Of a stretch of DNA of 64,000 nucleotides, positions 47,729 to 57,307 are shown piece by piece. Both the position numbers and the translations under genes were made by a program. The notes under the pieces are model-generated. The model was not told where the DNA came from and did no database searches. It saw only the letters and a program-made list of their open reading frames with translations. The number at the start of each line of letters is the position of its first letter. Positions within the stretch are counted from its first letter, which is position 1. Origin of the DNA: Nitrosomonas sp. Is79A3 (GTDB taxonomy: Bacteria; Pseudomonadota; Gammaproteobacteria; Burkholderiales; Nitrosomonadaceae); contig NC_015731.1 of assembly GCF_000219585.1 (NCBI RefSeq), forward strand, positions 1,798,001 through 1,862,000, written 5' to 3'.

Positions 47729-49168
47729 TTAAATAATACGTCCGTAAGAATCCTCAAATCTTACGATATCGTCTTCGCCAAGATAGGTTCCTGACTGAAC
47801 TTCTATGAGATGTAAAGGAATCTTCCCGGGATTCTCGAGACGATGCGATTTGCCGAGCGGGATGTATGTCGATTGGTTTTCTGTAAATAAGGTTTCTTGA
47901 TTTTCTACAGTGACTTTGGCGGTACCGCTGACGACTACCCAATGTTCCGCTCTATGGTGATGCATTTGAAGTGACAGCCTTTCTCCCGGTTTCACCATGA
48001 TTCGCTTGACTTGAAACCGTTCCCCCTTGTCGATTCCCTCATACCAGCCCCATGGGCGGTGAACTCGCAGATGTTCGAGATGTTCCTTGCGCTGATTGGA
48101 TTCGAGTTGTTGTAGTGCAGTCTTGAGATGTTGTGCCTTGCTTTTGTGCATTACCAGCACGGCGTCGGCGGTTTCAACAACAATGATATCGTCGAGTCCG
48201 ATTACGGCGACTAGGCGATTTTCCGCACGAATATAGCTTTTTTGGGTATCGAAAACGAGCGTATCACCGCTGGTGACGTTGCCATTGCCGTCCTTGGGCG
48301 CAATCTGCCATAGGGAATCCCAGGATCCGACATCGCTCCAGCCGAATTGTGCGGGTACCACGGCGGCACGATCGGTTACCTGCATGATCGCATAATCAAT
48401 CGAATCCGATGGAGAAGCTGCAAATGCTTCCTTACCCGGAAGGATAAAGCCAAGATCCGTTGTTTTTTCTTGCCAAGCTTTCTGGACAGCATCAAAGATG
48501 TCCGGTCGATGCCGTTGCAATTCTTGCAGATAATTTCCGGCAGTAAAAACGAACATGCCGCTATTCCAGGTATAGCCGCCTTCCTGCAAATAAGCGGCAG
48601 CGGTTTCCCGGTTAGGTTTTTCAAAAAAAGATTGAACTTGATAAGCAGTCAGTGCAATCGGTGTGGCAAACGAAAGCGCTGCACCGGCCTTGATATAACC
48701 ATAGCCTGTTTCCGGTGCAGATGGCACGACACCAAAAGTCACCAAATAACCTTCCTGGGCAGCCATTTTTGCTGTTTCCACCGCCTGTGCAAAAGCAACC
48801 TGATCGTCTATGACATGATCGGCTGGTAAAACGATCATCAAAGCGTTTTCATCGATCTGTGCCAGATGAAATGCAGCAAGCGCGATCGCTGGCGCGGTAT
48901 TGCGTCCGGCCGACTCAAGATAAATCGCTTCCGGCTTGATTTTTATCGCTTCACATTGTTCCTGGATCAGAAAACGATGTTCAAAATTACACACAATAAT
49001 AGGAGCCTGCGAATTCGATAGTGCAGTTGCCCGGACGAGTGTGGCCTGCAGCATGGTTTCTTTTGCGACGAGCGGTAACAATTGTTTAGGATAGTTGGCG
49101 CGTGAAAGGGGCCATAATCGCGTGCCGCTTCCACCGGAAAGGATGATGGGGTGAATGTTTACGTTCAT
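47729..49168 (-). CDS. manC: Mannose-1-phosphate guanylyltransferase / mannose-6-phosphate isomerase
   Basis: 479 residues, bifunctional type II PMI-GMP family. N-terminal nucleotidyltransferase: PIILSGGSGTRLWPLSRANYPKQLLPL, then FVEKPN-like FFEKPNRETAAAYL and YTWNSGMFVF; C-terminal cupin isomerase: RVHRPWGWYEGIDKGERFQVKRIMVKPGERLSLQMHHHRAEHWVVVSGTAKV. Makes GDP-mannose for exopolysaccharide or surface glycans. No capsule genes are adjacent. Confidence 0.94.
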   Translation of the reverse strand: MNVNIHPIILSGGSGTRLWPLSRANYPKQLLPLVAKETMLQATLVRATALSNSQAPIIVCNFEHRFLIQEQCEAIKIKPEAIYLESAGRNTAPAIALAAFHLAQIDENALMIVLPADHVIDDQVAFAQAVETAKMAAQEGYLVTFGVVPSAPETGYGYIKAGAALSFATPIALTAYQVQSFFEKPNRETAAAYLQEGGYTWNSGMFVFTAGNYLQELQRHRPDIFDAVQKAWQEKTTDLGFILPGKEAFAASPSDSIDYAIMQVTDRAAVVPAQFGWSDVGSWDSLWQIAPKDGNGNVTSGDTLVFDTQKSYIRAENRLVAVIGLDDIIVVETADAVLVMHKSKAQHLKTALQQLESNQRKEHLEHLRVHRPWGWYEGIDKGERFQVKRIMVKPGERLSLQMHHHRAEHWVVVSGTAKVTVENQETLFTENQSTYIPLGKSHRLENPGKIPLHLIEVQSGTYLGEDDIVRFEDSYGRII

Positions 49169-49477
49169 TTGCTTAAAGTATCCTTATTTGTTACGAGACG
49201 TGCGTGGTAAGACGATTCTTGCACTCTGAGCTTGACATCGCCAATACTGCAAGGCATCTGTCCGATTGTCAAATGGGCGGCAAAAAGACTGGCATAGCAG
49301 TGTTCATTAATCATGCTGGATGTTTTTGTTATTTACGTTGATACTGCAGTTCTGACCGAAGTGGATAGGCTCCGTAATAAAACTACTCCGCTGCAAAAAT
49401 GCTATTATTTCTAGTAACTTATTATAATTGCTTCCATTAGAGTAGTTTCCTAATAGAGAATCCAGGTTAAATCTTTA
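49169..49477. other. Intergenic region upstream of manC, no gene seen
   Basis: About 300 bases between the manC start and the degenerate MITE. It should contain the manC promoter. I see no ORF of coding character, no strong hairpin and no tRNA-like structure. Confidence 0.5.
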
Positions 49478-49586
49478 AGAAAATTCTGATTAAGTTGATT
49501 ACACTCGTGGTTCGACTAGCTCACCATGGACGTAATTAGTATATTATCGTCCGTCCTGAGTCCGTCGAAGGGCTCAAATCTTTGGG
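49478..49586. mobile_element. Degenerate second copy of the TTAA-type MITE
   Basis: In the opposite orientation to the copy at 31779-31891 and recognisable throughout: TTCTGATTAAGTTGATTACA, TGGTTCGACTAGCTCACCAT, CGTAATTAGTATATTATCG, CGTCCTGAGTCCGTCGAAGG. Both ends have diverged and no clear target duplication remains. The right edge abuts the ribosome site of the lipoprotein gene at 49595, and an open frame from 49526 through the MITE is only an artefact of that. Confidence 0.7.
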
Positions 49587-49594
49587 GAGTACGA

Positions 49595-50857
49595 ATGATT
49601 CGCCATCTGTACATGCTTCTTGCGCTATTTATACTATTCGCGTTTTCTGCCTGTGCAACCAAAACACCAGAAAAGAAAACGCCGGATTCGCCCGATAAGG
49701 CCAAGATTCTGACACCTTTTGAGCAGCTATCTTTCAAATCGGAAGGAAAAACGGTTTTTGAGGATGAAGGAAAATTCATCCTGATCGAAGGAAGCAAATG
49801 CATGCAGCGGGACAATGGCGCAGAGGCGGCAACCGTGCTGCAATGGATCGAAATGCCCGGCTACGTGGATAGTGCGACCGTCGTGCTGAATGGCTGGGAT
49901 CTGCGCTATCTGCAGAAAGATCGCGAAGTGAACTCGATGAAAGCCGACATCATCCACAGCAAGCTGGTTAAAAGCGCCGGTTCTTCCTTCCTGGTGTTTG
50001 AAGTACAAGGCAAACTGGATGACCAGAATCGTGCCGGTGCGTACGAGTTCTGTGTATTTTATAGCGGATTCGGCTATCGCTCGGTTTGGTTTGATGCCGC
50101 GATTGAATGGGATTACAACGGGATTGAAGCATCAGCGCTACAGAATAAAGCGCAAGGCGCAGTGGCCACTGTGGAAAACTTGGGAAGCAAAGGCACGCTG
50201 AAAGGTAATGATGTGATTGCGATTATTCCGCGCGGATTTGATTTTCAGTTTGATGACACCTTCGAATGCGAATTACGTTTCCCCCCCTGTAAATGGGCGG
50301 ATCGTGCCGACTATCGTTTGCTGCAAGCTGCCTACAGTCTGTCTCAAACCGGCGCTTCGCCTAACCGCGACGGCAGCCCGCACTGGGTCACTCAAACCAT
50401 TTTCAAAGATAACGATACGCGCACGCACCGCATTAAAACACGCGCCGCCCAGATTCGCGGCAGCAGCGTCAAACTGCGCGCAGACTTCTTGGCACTGAAT
50501 CCTCGCGCCGGAAAAACCGCTACCTGCCGCAAAAACACCGACGGCATTGTCCGCACCCAGACATTCCGCATCAATGATTTACCCTACGACTATGCCGTGC
50601 CGATGCTGACCGGCTGGGACCTCTCCTACGAATGCGAGCATCAGCAAGTGCAACGGGCAGGCATCTGGATCCATGACATCCACTTCAATCCGGAAGCCAA
50701 CAGCCTGGAATATCAAGTATCGTCCATCCTGCGCGACCAAGATGGCGCACCCAGCTTCAATGCCGCGCACCGCATCACAGTATTAGGACTCAACCGCCTG
50801 CCGTCGCCAGAGCAGCACCGGACACCTAAAATTGAAATCAAGCTCAGGGAGCAGTGA
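49595..50857 (+). CDS. Putative lipoprotein, 420 residues
   Basis: Start ATG 49595 follows GGGGAG; the signal peptide MIRHLYMLLALFILFAFSAC ends in a lipobox (FSAC). The mature protein begins with a Lys/Pro/Asp linker (ATKTPEKKTPDSPDK) and continues as a beta-rich domain with repeated Trp/aromatic strands (VVLNGWDLRYLQ, LTGWDLSYECEHQQVQRAGIWIHDIHF). Cys pairs (CELRFPPCKW, CRKNTD) suggest disulfides in the periplasm. I do not recognise the family. The upstream frame through the MITE is rejected as coding. Confidence 0.75.
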   Translation: MIRHLYMLLALFILFAFSACATKTPEKKTPDSPDKAKILTPFEQLSFKSEGKTVFEDEGKFILIEGSKCMQRDNGAEAATVLQWIEMPGYVDSATVVLNGWDLRYLQKDREVNSMKADIIHSKLVKSAGSSFLVFEVQGKLDDQNRAGAYEFCVFYSGFGYRSVWFDAAIEWDYNGIEASALQNKAQGAVATVENLGSKGTLKGNDVIAIIPRGFDFQFDDTFECELRFPPCKWADRADYRLLQAAYSLSQTGASPNRDGSPHWVTQTIFKDNDTRTHRIKTRAAQIRGSSVKLRADFLALNPRAGKTATCRKNTDGIVRTQTFRINDLPYDYAVPMLTGWDLSYECEHQQVQRAGIWIHDIHFNPEANSLEYQVSSILRDQDGAPSFNAAHRITVLGLNRLPSPEQHRTPKIEIKLREQ

Positions 50858-50929
50858 TTGATTATCCGTGCTTGCTTATAGTAAACCGATAATTAATAGC
50901 AGGATAATTTGAGTTTGTTATGATCATAA

Positions 50930-50979
50930 GACAATTTGCAGTTTTTATAAGACATCGGGTGTCTTATATATTACGTTGG
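50930..50979. repeat. Hairpin-containing element shared with 5249-5325
   Basis: Contains GACAATTT (50930-50937), a 9-bp perfect stem TATAAGACA-TCGGG-TGTCTTATA (50946-50968) and ATATATTACGTTGG (50966-50979), all related to the segment before the gene at 5337. It ends at a GTTGGGC box (50975-50981) that fits the integron core GTTRRRY. Confidence 0.4.
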
Positions 50980-51034
50980 GCGTGTCAGATCGACCCATTT
51001 CAAAAATGAACCGTTAGATATATGGAGATGATCA

Positions 51035-52264
51035 ATGAAACCGGAGAGGATCTTTGAGCTCATCGTATGGCTGCTAATCGTAGCCGGTGGGTTAGTAACT
51101 GCGTATGTCTCTTTTGGAATCCTAAGCTCCGAGGCAAGCGGCCAGTTGGAGAAGTATTCGTTCAGTGGAGCCATTGCTGGGGCGCTCGTTTCTTGGGGAG
51201 TACTAACTTCAGTGTATTTGCAGGTGCGAGGATCAAGCAGAGAACTTGAACAGCTGCGCGATCGCACCGTAGAACTCGAGCACAAGTTGATTAGGGGCGC
51301 TCCAAAACCTGAGGGCTTTACTATTGAGGTGGACGAAAGACAACGAATTGTTCTCGCAAGACCGGAAGAATGGCAACCGAAGGGTGGTTTGATCTTCGAT
51401 CTCGAGCTATCCGAGCAAAAAATGAAGGATGGTGACACGTTCGTTCCTACATTCCGCTGTTTCTTCGAGCCGATCGATCCCAAGTCAAGCCGGGCAGCGT
51501 GGGTCGATAGGCAACTGAAAGACTTGGAGGATGCGGTAGGTTTTGTCGGCTCCTTTACGACTGAGATGGTACCCATAGGTGCCGAACTTGCCGGAGTCAA
51601 AGAAAGTCTGAAGATAATTGTACGACAATTCGTACGAATCGAATGGAAGCGTTCGCCAGTTACTGGAAACGTTGAGAGAAATTGGTCTCTGATTCACAAA
51701 GATGAGGCTGCAGGCATTCTCTTTGGCACATCCCCTGAGAGTGTGAGTGCGAGTATGTCAACCTCGGTAACCCTTACGGGATACGCACTCCGTAAGGGGG
51801 GCGTATGCTATGTTGGTACTCGACAGGCTCAAGCCAACGTGAGCCAAGACGGCAAAACAGCGGTCGTCACCGTGCTGAAAGAGGATATTGCCTATCGAAA
51901 CCAAGTAGAAATAGAGTGGGAGAATCCGGAGGTACACGGACTGCGCTCCAACAAGCTTTTTCTGGGTGTAAGTAGAGATGATAAGACTGAGGAGCAAATC
52001 GGAATCCACGCGATCTCGAAGCCTTCCGATGAACTCATTGCGCAGGAACCAAATGATGCAGAAGGCAAAACATCTATGTCTCCCAAGAGTGAAACGGAAG
52101 AACCACGACTGGTATTCCAGCAAGTGGTTAGGATGCGCGTGATTTGTTACAACGAACCACTAAAGAGAATTTACACATTTGACTTCTGGGATGACGCGCA
52201 GGACTTCAACGAGTCTAGCGCCCTCTTCAATCAAGTATTGAAATCCGTTAGATTCTTGGACTAG
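51035..52264 (+). CDS. Hypothetical membrane protein, 409 residues
   Basis: Not recognised. Two N-terminal membrane helices (about 8-30 and 43-63) are followed by a short coiled coil (SSRELEQLRDRTVELEHKL) and a ~330-residue soluble, mixed alpha/beta region. GGAG nine bases before ATG supports the start. GTTAGAT (51013-51019) lies just upstream, and an imperfect inverted repeat follows directly after the stop codon, an arrangement like an integron cassette. Confidence 0.65.
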   Translation: MKPERIFELIVWLLIVAGGLVTAYVSFGILSSEASGQLEKYSFSGAIAGALVSWGVLTSVYLQVRGSSRELEQLRDRTVELEHKLIRGAPKPEGFTIEVDERQRIVLARPEEWQPKGGLIFDLELSEQKMKDGDTFVPTFRCFFEPIDPKSSRAAWVDRQLKDLEDAVGFVGSFTTEMVPIGAELAGVKESLKIIVRQFVRIEWKRSPVTGNVERNWSLIHKDEAAGILFGTSPESVSASMSTSVTLTGYALRKGGVCYVGTRQAQANVSQDGKTAVVTVLKEDIAYRNQVEIEWENPEVHGLRSNKLFLGVSRDDKTEEQIGIHAISKPSDELIAQEPNDAEGKTSMSPKSETEEPRLVFQQVVRMRVICYNEPLKRIYTFDFWDDAQDFNESSALFNQVLKSVRFLD

Positions 52265-52342
52265 GCACAACGCACAACGCACAACGCTCACATTGCGATC
52301 CTGCCGACTGCTTTCCGCTACGCTCCAAGCGTTGGATGAGTC
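52265..52342. repeat. Tandem GCACAAC repeat and attC-like inverted repeat
   Basis: Three perfect copies of GCACAAC (52265-52285) begin one base after the stop codon of the preceding gene. The last copy runs into CAACGCT, which is complementary to AGCGTTG at about 52329-52335, ending in GTTGGAT, a fit to the integron core GTTRRRY. About 60 bases lie between the arms. Could be an attC-like site; the left core (CAC instead of YYY) does not fit perfectly. Confidence 0.35.
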
Positions 52343-52456
52343 TTTACTTTTGGCATCAGAAATGGTGACAACTGCAATATCAAGCATGGCAACAATTACG
52401 GAATTCTTCGATCCAATGAAGTCAAATACCACCGGCTCTTCCGGATGTGTTTGATT

Positions 52457-54265
52457 TCATTGCACCGGTCTTCGCACTTCACGAAACCAAACCCGGTATT
52501 GTTCCATTTTCGCGCGCTGTTCCGCTGGTGCGTGGCGGCGGCAGGTGGCATATTCCTCTGTATCCGGCTTCGCGCCCCAGCGTATTTCGGCGCAGTCGTT
52601 CGGGTTATAAGCCATTTCATAGGCCGGTTTGCGTGCTAGCACCTCGGCCACGGAAAGCTCCCAAGGGCTGCCGTCCGTGCGCGTGTAGCGGATGTTGCGT
52701 TCCTGGATTCGCTTTGCGTGGTATTGCTCGATCTCAGCCTTGGCTTCGTCGGGGTTCTTGCCATTCAGTACAAACAACTCGGGATGGCGCACGATTTTCT
52801 CAGGCAAATCGTTCAGTACATTGATCGCGATAATCAGGCGCATGTCGCGGGAAGGGGTGGAGTAATCCTCCCAGGGGCCGAGGGTCTGAAAAATCGCAGC
52901 ACCGCTGGGCATCGGGATGACGCTACGCGGGTTTTTTCGGAAATATGCCTCGCCATTGGCCACGGAATTTACGCGCGTCTCGATTTGTTCGATCAAGGCA
53001 GCCAGCGTAGCTTCGTAAACTTGTACAGGATCAAGGCCGCCAGGGTTGATGAGCTTGGCCAGCGTGGCGTAGAAATCATCGGGTGTGAGGTAATCTTGCT
53101 CCAACGAAAAGGCAGTGAATTCGGGGTGATCGATTAACTCGTCATTAGAAAGTACCCGCCATTTGCCCGAGGTTGTAGGGATCAAAGGCCGGAAAGTCTT
53201 GAAACCCGGCCCGGCGTTTCCGGTGTTGGCGAACAGCAAGGTGCCTTCCCAGATTCGTTTGCGAGCGACTGAATTGTCCGGTTGCGCATCGACAGCCAGC
53301 AGCATGCCAGGGCGATCGGCTGTTTGCGGCACCCATTCAACCAGTACCAAAATATGCCCGTAGGGGTCGGCATAAACCGCTCCCGGCCACAGTGTCTCGC
53401 GGCTGAGCGGAATCGGATACAGGTCGGTGGATTCATCGGCAAGCCCGGTGCGCGCAGAGCCGGAATGAACAGTATCTGCCAAGCGTCTGCTGAATTTCTT
53501 GAAATCGGCCTGCGAACTTATGCCACGGGTAAATTCGGTCATGATGGTGGGCGCGCCGCAATACGGCGGCGCTTTGGCCGAACCACGCCCGCAGGGGCGG
53601 AAGGCAATTGGCAGACCGGTTTTCCAGGCAAAATAAGCCCGCAAGGTGTAGGGCAGATCGGCGCAATCGGGGGTTAGCGGCAAGTTATTATCTTCGTTGA
53701 GACCATGATAGTTGTGCAGAAAGTTGCGCTCGGTATTGCGCAGCACCGGTTCCAGGGAATTAAAGCTGAGGTTTTCCTCGGGCGGTGCGCCAAATAAGGC
53801 TTCTATCCAGGCGGAATAAAAGGCTTCGGCGGCAAGATTCCATATTTGCGGTCTTTCCTGTGGTCCTGGCCCGCCAATAGTGAGTTGCTGGCAAGCAGTA
53901 AGCTTGCCATCCCGGTTTGCTTCTATGCGATATTGTCCCTCGTTAAGTCTTTCCAATCCGGCGATCAGACTCCAAGGCGGGCCGCCGCGGCGACGGGACT
54001 GCAACGGTATGCGCTGGCCTTGGTTGTCGATCAGGGTCAATTCGGATACTGGGCCATCCGTGGACACGGCCATAATCTTGACCGGGTCACCGATCTTAGG
54101 ACTGAGGGGGGAGACCCAAATGCGTGTCGCACCGGTTGCTTCGCATGCCGTGTCCTTAGCATGGGCCGCCGAAATGCTGACCCATGCCAGCAAGAAAACA
54201 ATGAAATAATTCGCGGACTGGGTCAGTAAACCCGGAAAATAGCCTAATCGGTAAGAACGCATCAA
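52457..54265 (-). CDS. Secreted protein with NlpC/P60-like cysteine peptidase features, 602 residues
   Basis: Signal peptide with a hydrophobic core FIVFLLAWVSISAAHA (about 20-36). A beta-sandwich-like segment follows (RIWVSPLSPKIGDPVKIMAVSTDGPV). The middle contains LTPDCADLPYTLRAYFAWKTGLP, with a Cys at the start of a helix, and later YADPYGHILVLVEWVP with a His in a strand, the Cys-His spacing expected of an NlpC/P60 or transglutaminase-like fold. The C-terminal third is helical and charged. Predicted periplasmic; hydrolase activity is an inference from the Cys/His pair. Faces umuC divergently. Confidence 0.65.
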   Translation of the reverse strand: MMRSYRLGYFPGLLTQSANYFIVFLLAWVSISAAHAKDTACEATGATRIWVSPLSPKIGDPVKIMAVSTDGPVSELTLIDNQGQRIPLQSRRRGGPPWSLIAGLERLNEGQYRIEANRDGKLTACQQLTIGGPGPQERPQIWNLAAEAFYSAWIEALFGAPPEENLSFNSLEPVLRNTERNFLHNYHGLNEDNNLPLTPDCADLPYTLRAYFAWKTGLPIAFRPCGRGSAKAPPYCGAPTIMTEFTRGISSQADFKKFSRRLADTVHSGSARTGLADESTDLYPIPLSRETLWPGAVYADPYGHILVLVEWVPQTADRPGMLLAVDAQPDNSVARKRIWEGTLLFANTGNAGPGFKTFRPLIPTTSGKWRVLSNDELIDHPEFTAFSLEQDYLTPDDFYATLAKLINPGGLDPVQVYEATLAALIEQIETRVNSVANGEAYFRKNPRSVIPMPSGAAIFQTLGPWEDYSTPSRDMRLIIAINVLNDLPEKIVRHPELFVLNGKNPDEAKAEIEQYHAKRIQERNIRYTRTDGSPWELSVAEVLARKPAYEMAYNPNDCAEIRWGAKPDTEEYATCRRHAPAEQRAKMEQYRVWFREVRRPVQ

Positions 54266-54432
54266 CGCTCCTTCAATGGTTTTTCTAGAAAGATAGAAAT
54301 AGAAATCTCACAATAGATTGTACTTCCTGTCGCGCAATTTCAATCACCTTTATCAATCTATTTGACAGTAGCCAGTGCATCATGTTTGAATAATGTACAA
54401 TTATCAATTTGAGTATTATCCACAGTATGAGT

Positions 54433-54513
54433 ATGATAAATCGCGGCGGGAAACGGGAAAATGCGGGCAGACCTATGGGTGTGATTACCGATTCCATGCG
54501 CAAATTCAAGTGA
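54433..54513 (+). pseudogene. Possible vestige of the umuD 3' end
   Basis: The frame ending at TGA 54511-54513 reads ...[13 protein letters not shown], similar to the C-terminal WGVVTxxIRK of UmuD, and its stop overlaps the umuC start as GTGA, the usual umuD-umuC junction. Upstream the frame closes (TAA 54391-54393) with no UmuD catalytic Ser/Lys region. Either a truncated umuD or chance similarity. Confidence 0.35.
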
Positions 54514-55790
54514 CCCGCGCCATTGCACTTGTTGATTGCAACAACTTCTATGTGAGTTGCGAGCGGGTGTTCAATCCGCAGTTGGAAGGCAGGCCGGTTG
54601 TCGTGCTTTCCAACAATGACGGCTGTGCGGTTGCCCGGAGTAATGAGGTGAAAGCATTGGGGGTGAAAATGGGGCAGCCGTGGTTCCAGTTAAAGGATTT
54701 GGCCAAAGAACACGGAATTGTCGCGCATTCATCCAACTATGCGCTGTATGCCGACATGAGCAATCGCGTGATGAGCCTATTGTCAGCGTTCAGTCCGCAA
54801 CAAGAAATTTATTCGATTGATGAATGCTTTCTTGATCTCAGCGGATTTAAAACGCGGAACCTGACGTTGTACGGCCAGCAGATTCGCCAGCGGGTCAAAC
54901 AATGGACAGGGTTGCCGGTTTGTATTGGGATAGGATCAACCAAGACGCTGGCTAAGTTGGCCAACCATATCGCCAAGAAGAATTCTGAATGGAATGGTGT
55001 GTGCGATCTAAATAGTCTGCTGCCGCAACAGCAAGAGGATTGGTTCAGCCAAATTGCGGCCGGAGAAATATGGGGTATTGGCAGACGGCTTGCGCCCAAA
55101 CTGCATGACAGAGGAATCAAAACTGTGCTGGACCTGAAGCGCGCCTCGCCATCCGATATGCGTTCCAGTTTTTCGGTTGTGATGGAGAAAATTATTCGTG
55201 AAATTAACGGTATGCCGTGTATTGAGCTGGAAGAAATTTCTCCTGCCAAAAAACAAATCGTCAGTTCACGGTCGTTTGGAATTCCTGTTTCAGATTTGGC
55301 CAGTCTGGAAGAATCTGTTTCGCTCTATATCAGCCGTGCGGCAGAAAAACTACGCCGGCAACACGCGTATGCCGGTTCCGTGTACATTACTATCCGTACC
55401 AGCCCATTCAACGAGAAAGACCGGTATTATGCAAATGGCCTGACCATTCCGCTCCCTACGCCAACCGATGATACGATGCGGCTAACCAAGGTTGCTTTGT
55501 GGGGATTATGCAAAATTTATCGCAGCGGCTATCGCTATCAGAAAGCAGGCGTGATGCTATCCGAGCTGGTTTTTGCAAATCACCGGCAAGCTGATTTGTT
55601 TGGTTCGGTAGTAATAGAGAGCAAATCCAGTCAATTGATGGCTGTGATCGATCAAATCAACGCCAGAATGGGTAAAAGCACGTTGAAACTGGCATCCGAA
55701 GGCTTCCGGCAACCCTGGAAGATGAAGCGAGGAAACCGGAGCCCAAGTTACACCACGCGATGGGATGAATTGATTTGCGTCACGAAATAA
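54510..55790 (+). CDS. umuC: DNA polymerase V catalytic subunit UmuC
   Basis: 426 residues from GTG 54510, matching the ~422 of UmuC. Y-family polymerase: [18 protein letters not shown] (catalytic Asp), [42 protein letters not shown] (catalytic Asp-Glu), the thumb/HhH region [15 protein letters not shown] and the C-terminal DUF4113-like [17 protein letters not shown]. Translesion synthesis, normally with UmuD'2. A frame open from 54393 adds residues unlike UmuC and is rejected. No LexA box is evident upstream. Confidence 0.92.
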   Translation: MTRAIALVDCNNFYVSCERVFNPQLEGRPVVVLSNNDGCAVARSNEVKALGVKMGQPWFQLKDLAKEHGIVAHSSNYALYADMSNRVMSLLSAFSPQQEIYSIDECFLDLSGFKTRNLTLYGQQIRQRVKQWTGLPVCIGIGSTKTLAKLANHIAKKNSEWNGVCDLNSLLPQQQEDWFSQIAAGEIWGIGRRLAPKLHDRGIKTVLDLKRASPSDMRSSFSVVMEKIIREINGMPCIELEEISPAKKQIVSSRSFGIPVSDLASLEESVSLYISRAAEKLRRQHAYAGSVYITIRTSPFNEKDRYYANGLTIPLPTPTDDTMRLTKVALWGLCKIYRSGYRYQKAGVMLSELVFANHRQADLFGSVVIESKSSQLMAVIDQINARMGKSTLKLASEGFRQPWKMKRGNRSPSYTTRWDELICVTK

Positions 55791-55854
55791 ACAGAGCAAA
55801 TCCACTTTGCTGGTATAACTGCGTATATAAATTATTAACTTGAGGATTTTCCCT

Positions 55855-57219
55855 ATGCCGATGTTATCGATCAACCCGGCCACAGGCCAAACCATACAAT
55901 CTTTTCCAACCTGGCAAAGCGCCGAAATCGATGCGACATTAAGTCAGGTGGCGTCCGCGCAGACTGATTGGGCGGCGCTCAGTTTTGCGCAGCGGGCGAA
56001 CTGTATGCGGAATCTTGCGAAGATATTCCGGCAGCGTGGCGAGGAGTATGCCAATCTGATCACGGAAGAGATTGGAAAATTACTCAAAGAGGCCAGGGCG
56101 GAGATAGAAAAATGCGCGATGGGTTGTCAGTACTACGCCGATCATGCGCAATCGTATTTAAACGATGAAGTGATTACTTCCGATGCCAGTCGTAGCATGG
56201 TTATTTATCAGCCTTTGGGCACCGTATTGTGCATCATGCCGTGGAATTTTCCTTTTTGGCAATTAATACGCGCGGCAGCACCGGCGATGATGGCAGGCAA
56301 TGCGGTGGTGTTAAAGCATGCATCAAATGTTCCCCGTTGTGCCCTTGCGCTGGAAGAGGCATTCCGGCAAGCCGGATTTCCTGCTTATACATTCCGCACC
56401 CTGATGATCAGCGCCGAACAAGCGGAAGCAGTGGTCGCCGATAAACGTATTGCGGCGGTCACCTTGACCGGCAGCAGTGCGGCAGGACGGAAAGTCGCGG
56501 CGGCTGCCGGTCAACATCTTAAAAAATGCGTACTCGAGCTCGGCGGGTCGGACCCCTTTATCGTACTCGACGATGCCGATATCGCATTCACCGCGCAGCA
56601 AGCGCTCGTGGCGCGTTTCCAGAATATGGGGCAGAGCTGTATTGCAGCCAAACGTTTCATTCTTGTGGATACTATCGCCGATTCATTTGTTGAGCAATTT
56701 AAGGCACTGGTCAGCCAATTGCGGAGCGGCGACCCGAAAAACGATGCCACCAGCATTGCGCCGATGGCGCGCGCCGATTTGCGCGCCACGCTGCACGACC
56801 AGGTGGAAAGGAGCCTGGCAGCGGGTGCAAAGCTCGTGACCGGCGGCACTTTTACCGGCACACAAGGCGCGTATTACGCGCCGGCAATCTTGGATCATGT
56901 GCAACCGGGCATGCCGGCGTTTGATGAGGAATTGTTCGGCCCGGTGGCTGCGATAGTGCGGGTAAAAAATATCGAAGAAGCCATCCAATTGGCCAATCAG
57001 ACAGATTTCGGTTTAGGCGGCAGTGTGTGGACATCTAACGCGGCGCGGGGTGAAGCGCTGGCGCGGAAAATTCATGCGGGCTGCGTCTTTGTCAATGGCA
57101 TCGTCAAAAGCGATCCGCGCTTACCGTTCGGTGGGATTAAAGATTCCGGGTATGGACGGGAGCTGTCTTATCACGGTATCCGTGAATTCATGAATATCAA
57201 AACGGTGTGGATCAAGTAG
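55855..57219 (+). CDS. NAD-type succinate-semialdehyde dehydrogenase family protein
   Basis: 454 residues from ATG 55855 (GAGGA eight bases upstream). Aldehyde dehydrogenase superfamily: IMPWNFPFWQLIRAAAPAMMAGNAVVLKHA (cofactor site), VTLTGSSAAGRKVA, the Glu of CVLELGGSDPFIVLDDADI and the Cys of NMGQSCIAAKRF. The whole sequence reads like the E. coli Sad/YneI type, which oxidises succinate semialdehyde and other short aldehydes. Cytoplasmic, single gene. Confidence 0.9.
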   Translation: MPMLSINPATGQTIQSFPTWQSAEIDATLSQVASAQTDWAALSFAQRANCMRNLAKIFRQRGEEYANLITEEIGKLLKEARAEIEKCAMGCQYYADHAQSYLNDEVITSDASRSMVIYQPLGTVLCIMPWNFPFWQLIRAAAPAMMAGNAVVLKHASNVPRCALALEEAFRQAGFPAYTFRTLMISAEQAEAVVADKRIAAVTLTGSSAAGRKVAAAAGQHLKKCVLELGGSDPFIVLDDADIAFTAQQALVARFQNMGQSCIAAKRFILVDTIADSFVEQFKALVSQLRSGDPKNDATSIAPMARADLRATLHDQVERSLAAGAKLVTGGTFTGTQGAYYAPAILDHVQPGMPAFDEELFGPVAAIVRVKNIEEAIQLANQTDFGLGGSVWTSNAARGEALARKIHAGCVFVNGIVKSDPRLPFGGIKDSGYGRELSYHGIREFMNIKTVWIK

Positions 57220-57307
57220 CAATGGGTGAAACCTGAATTGGCTATTAAGGTGATCTACCCGGATATAACCGAAAGATGGACACTAATCTTATAGAACGGA
57301 GACGGTT

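Noticed and set aside
54393..54509. N-terminal extension of UmuC from 54393
   Set aside because: UmuC proteins begin just before ALVDCNNFY; the extra residues have no similarity and the GTGA overlap supports the start at 54510.
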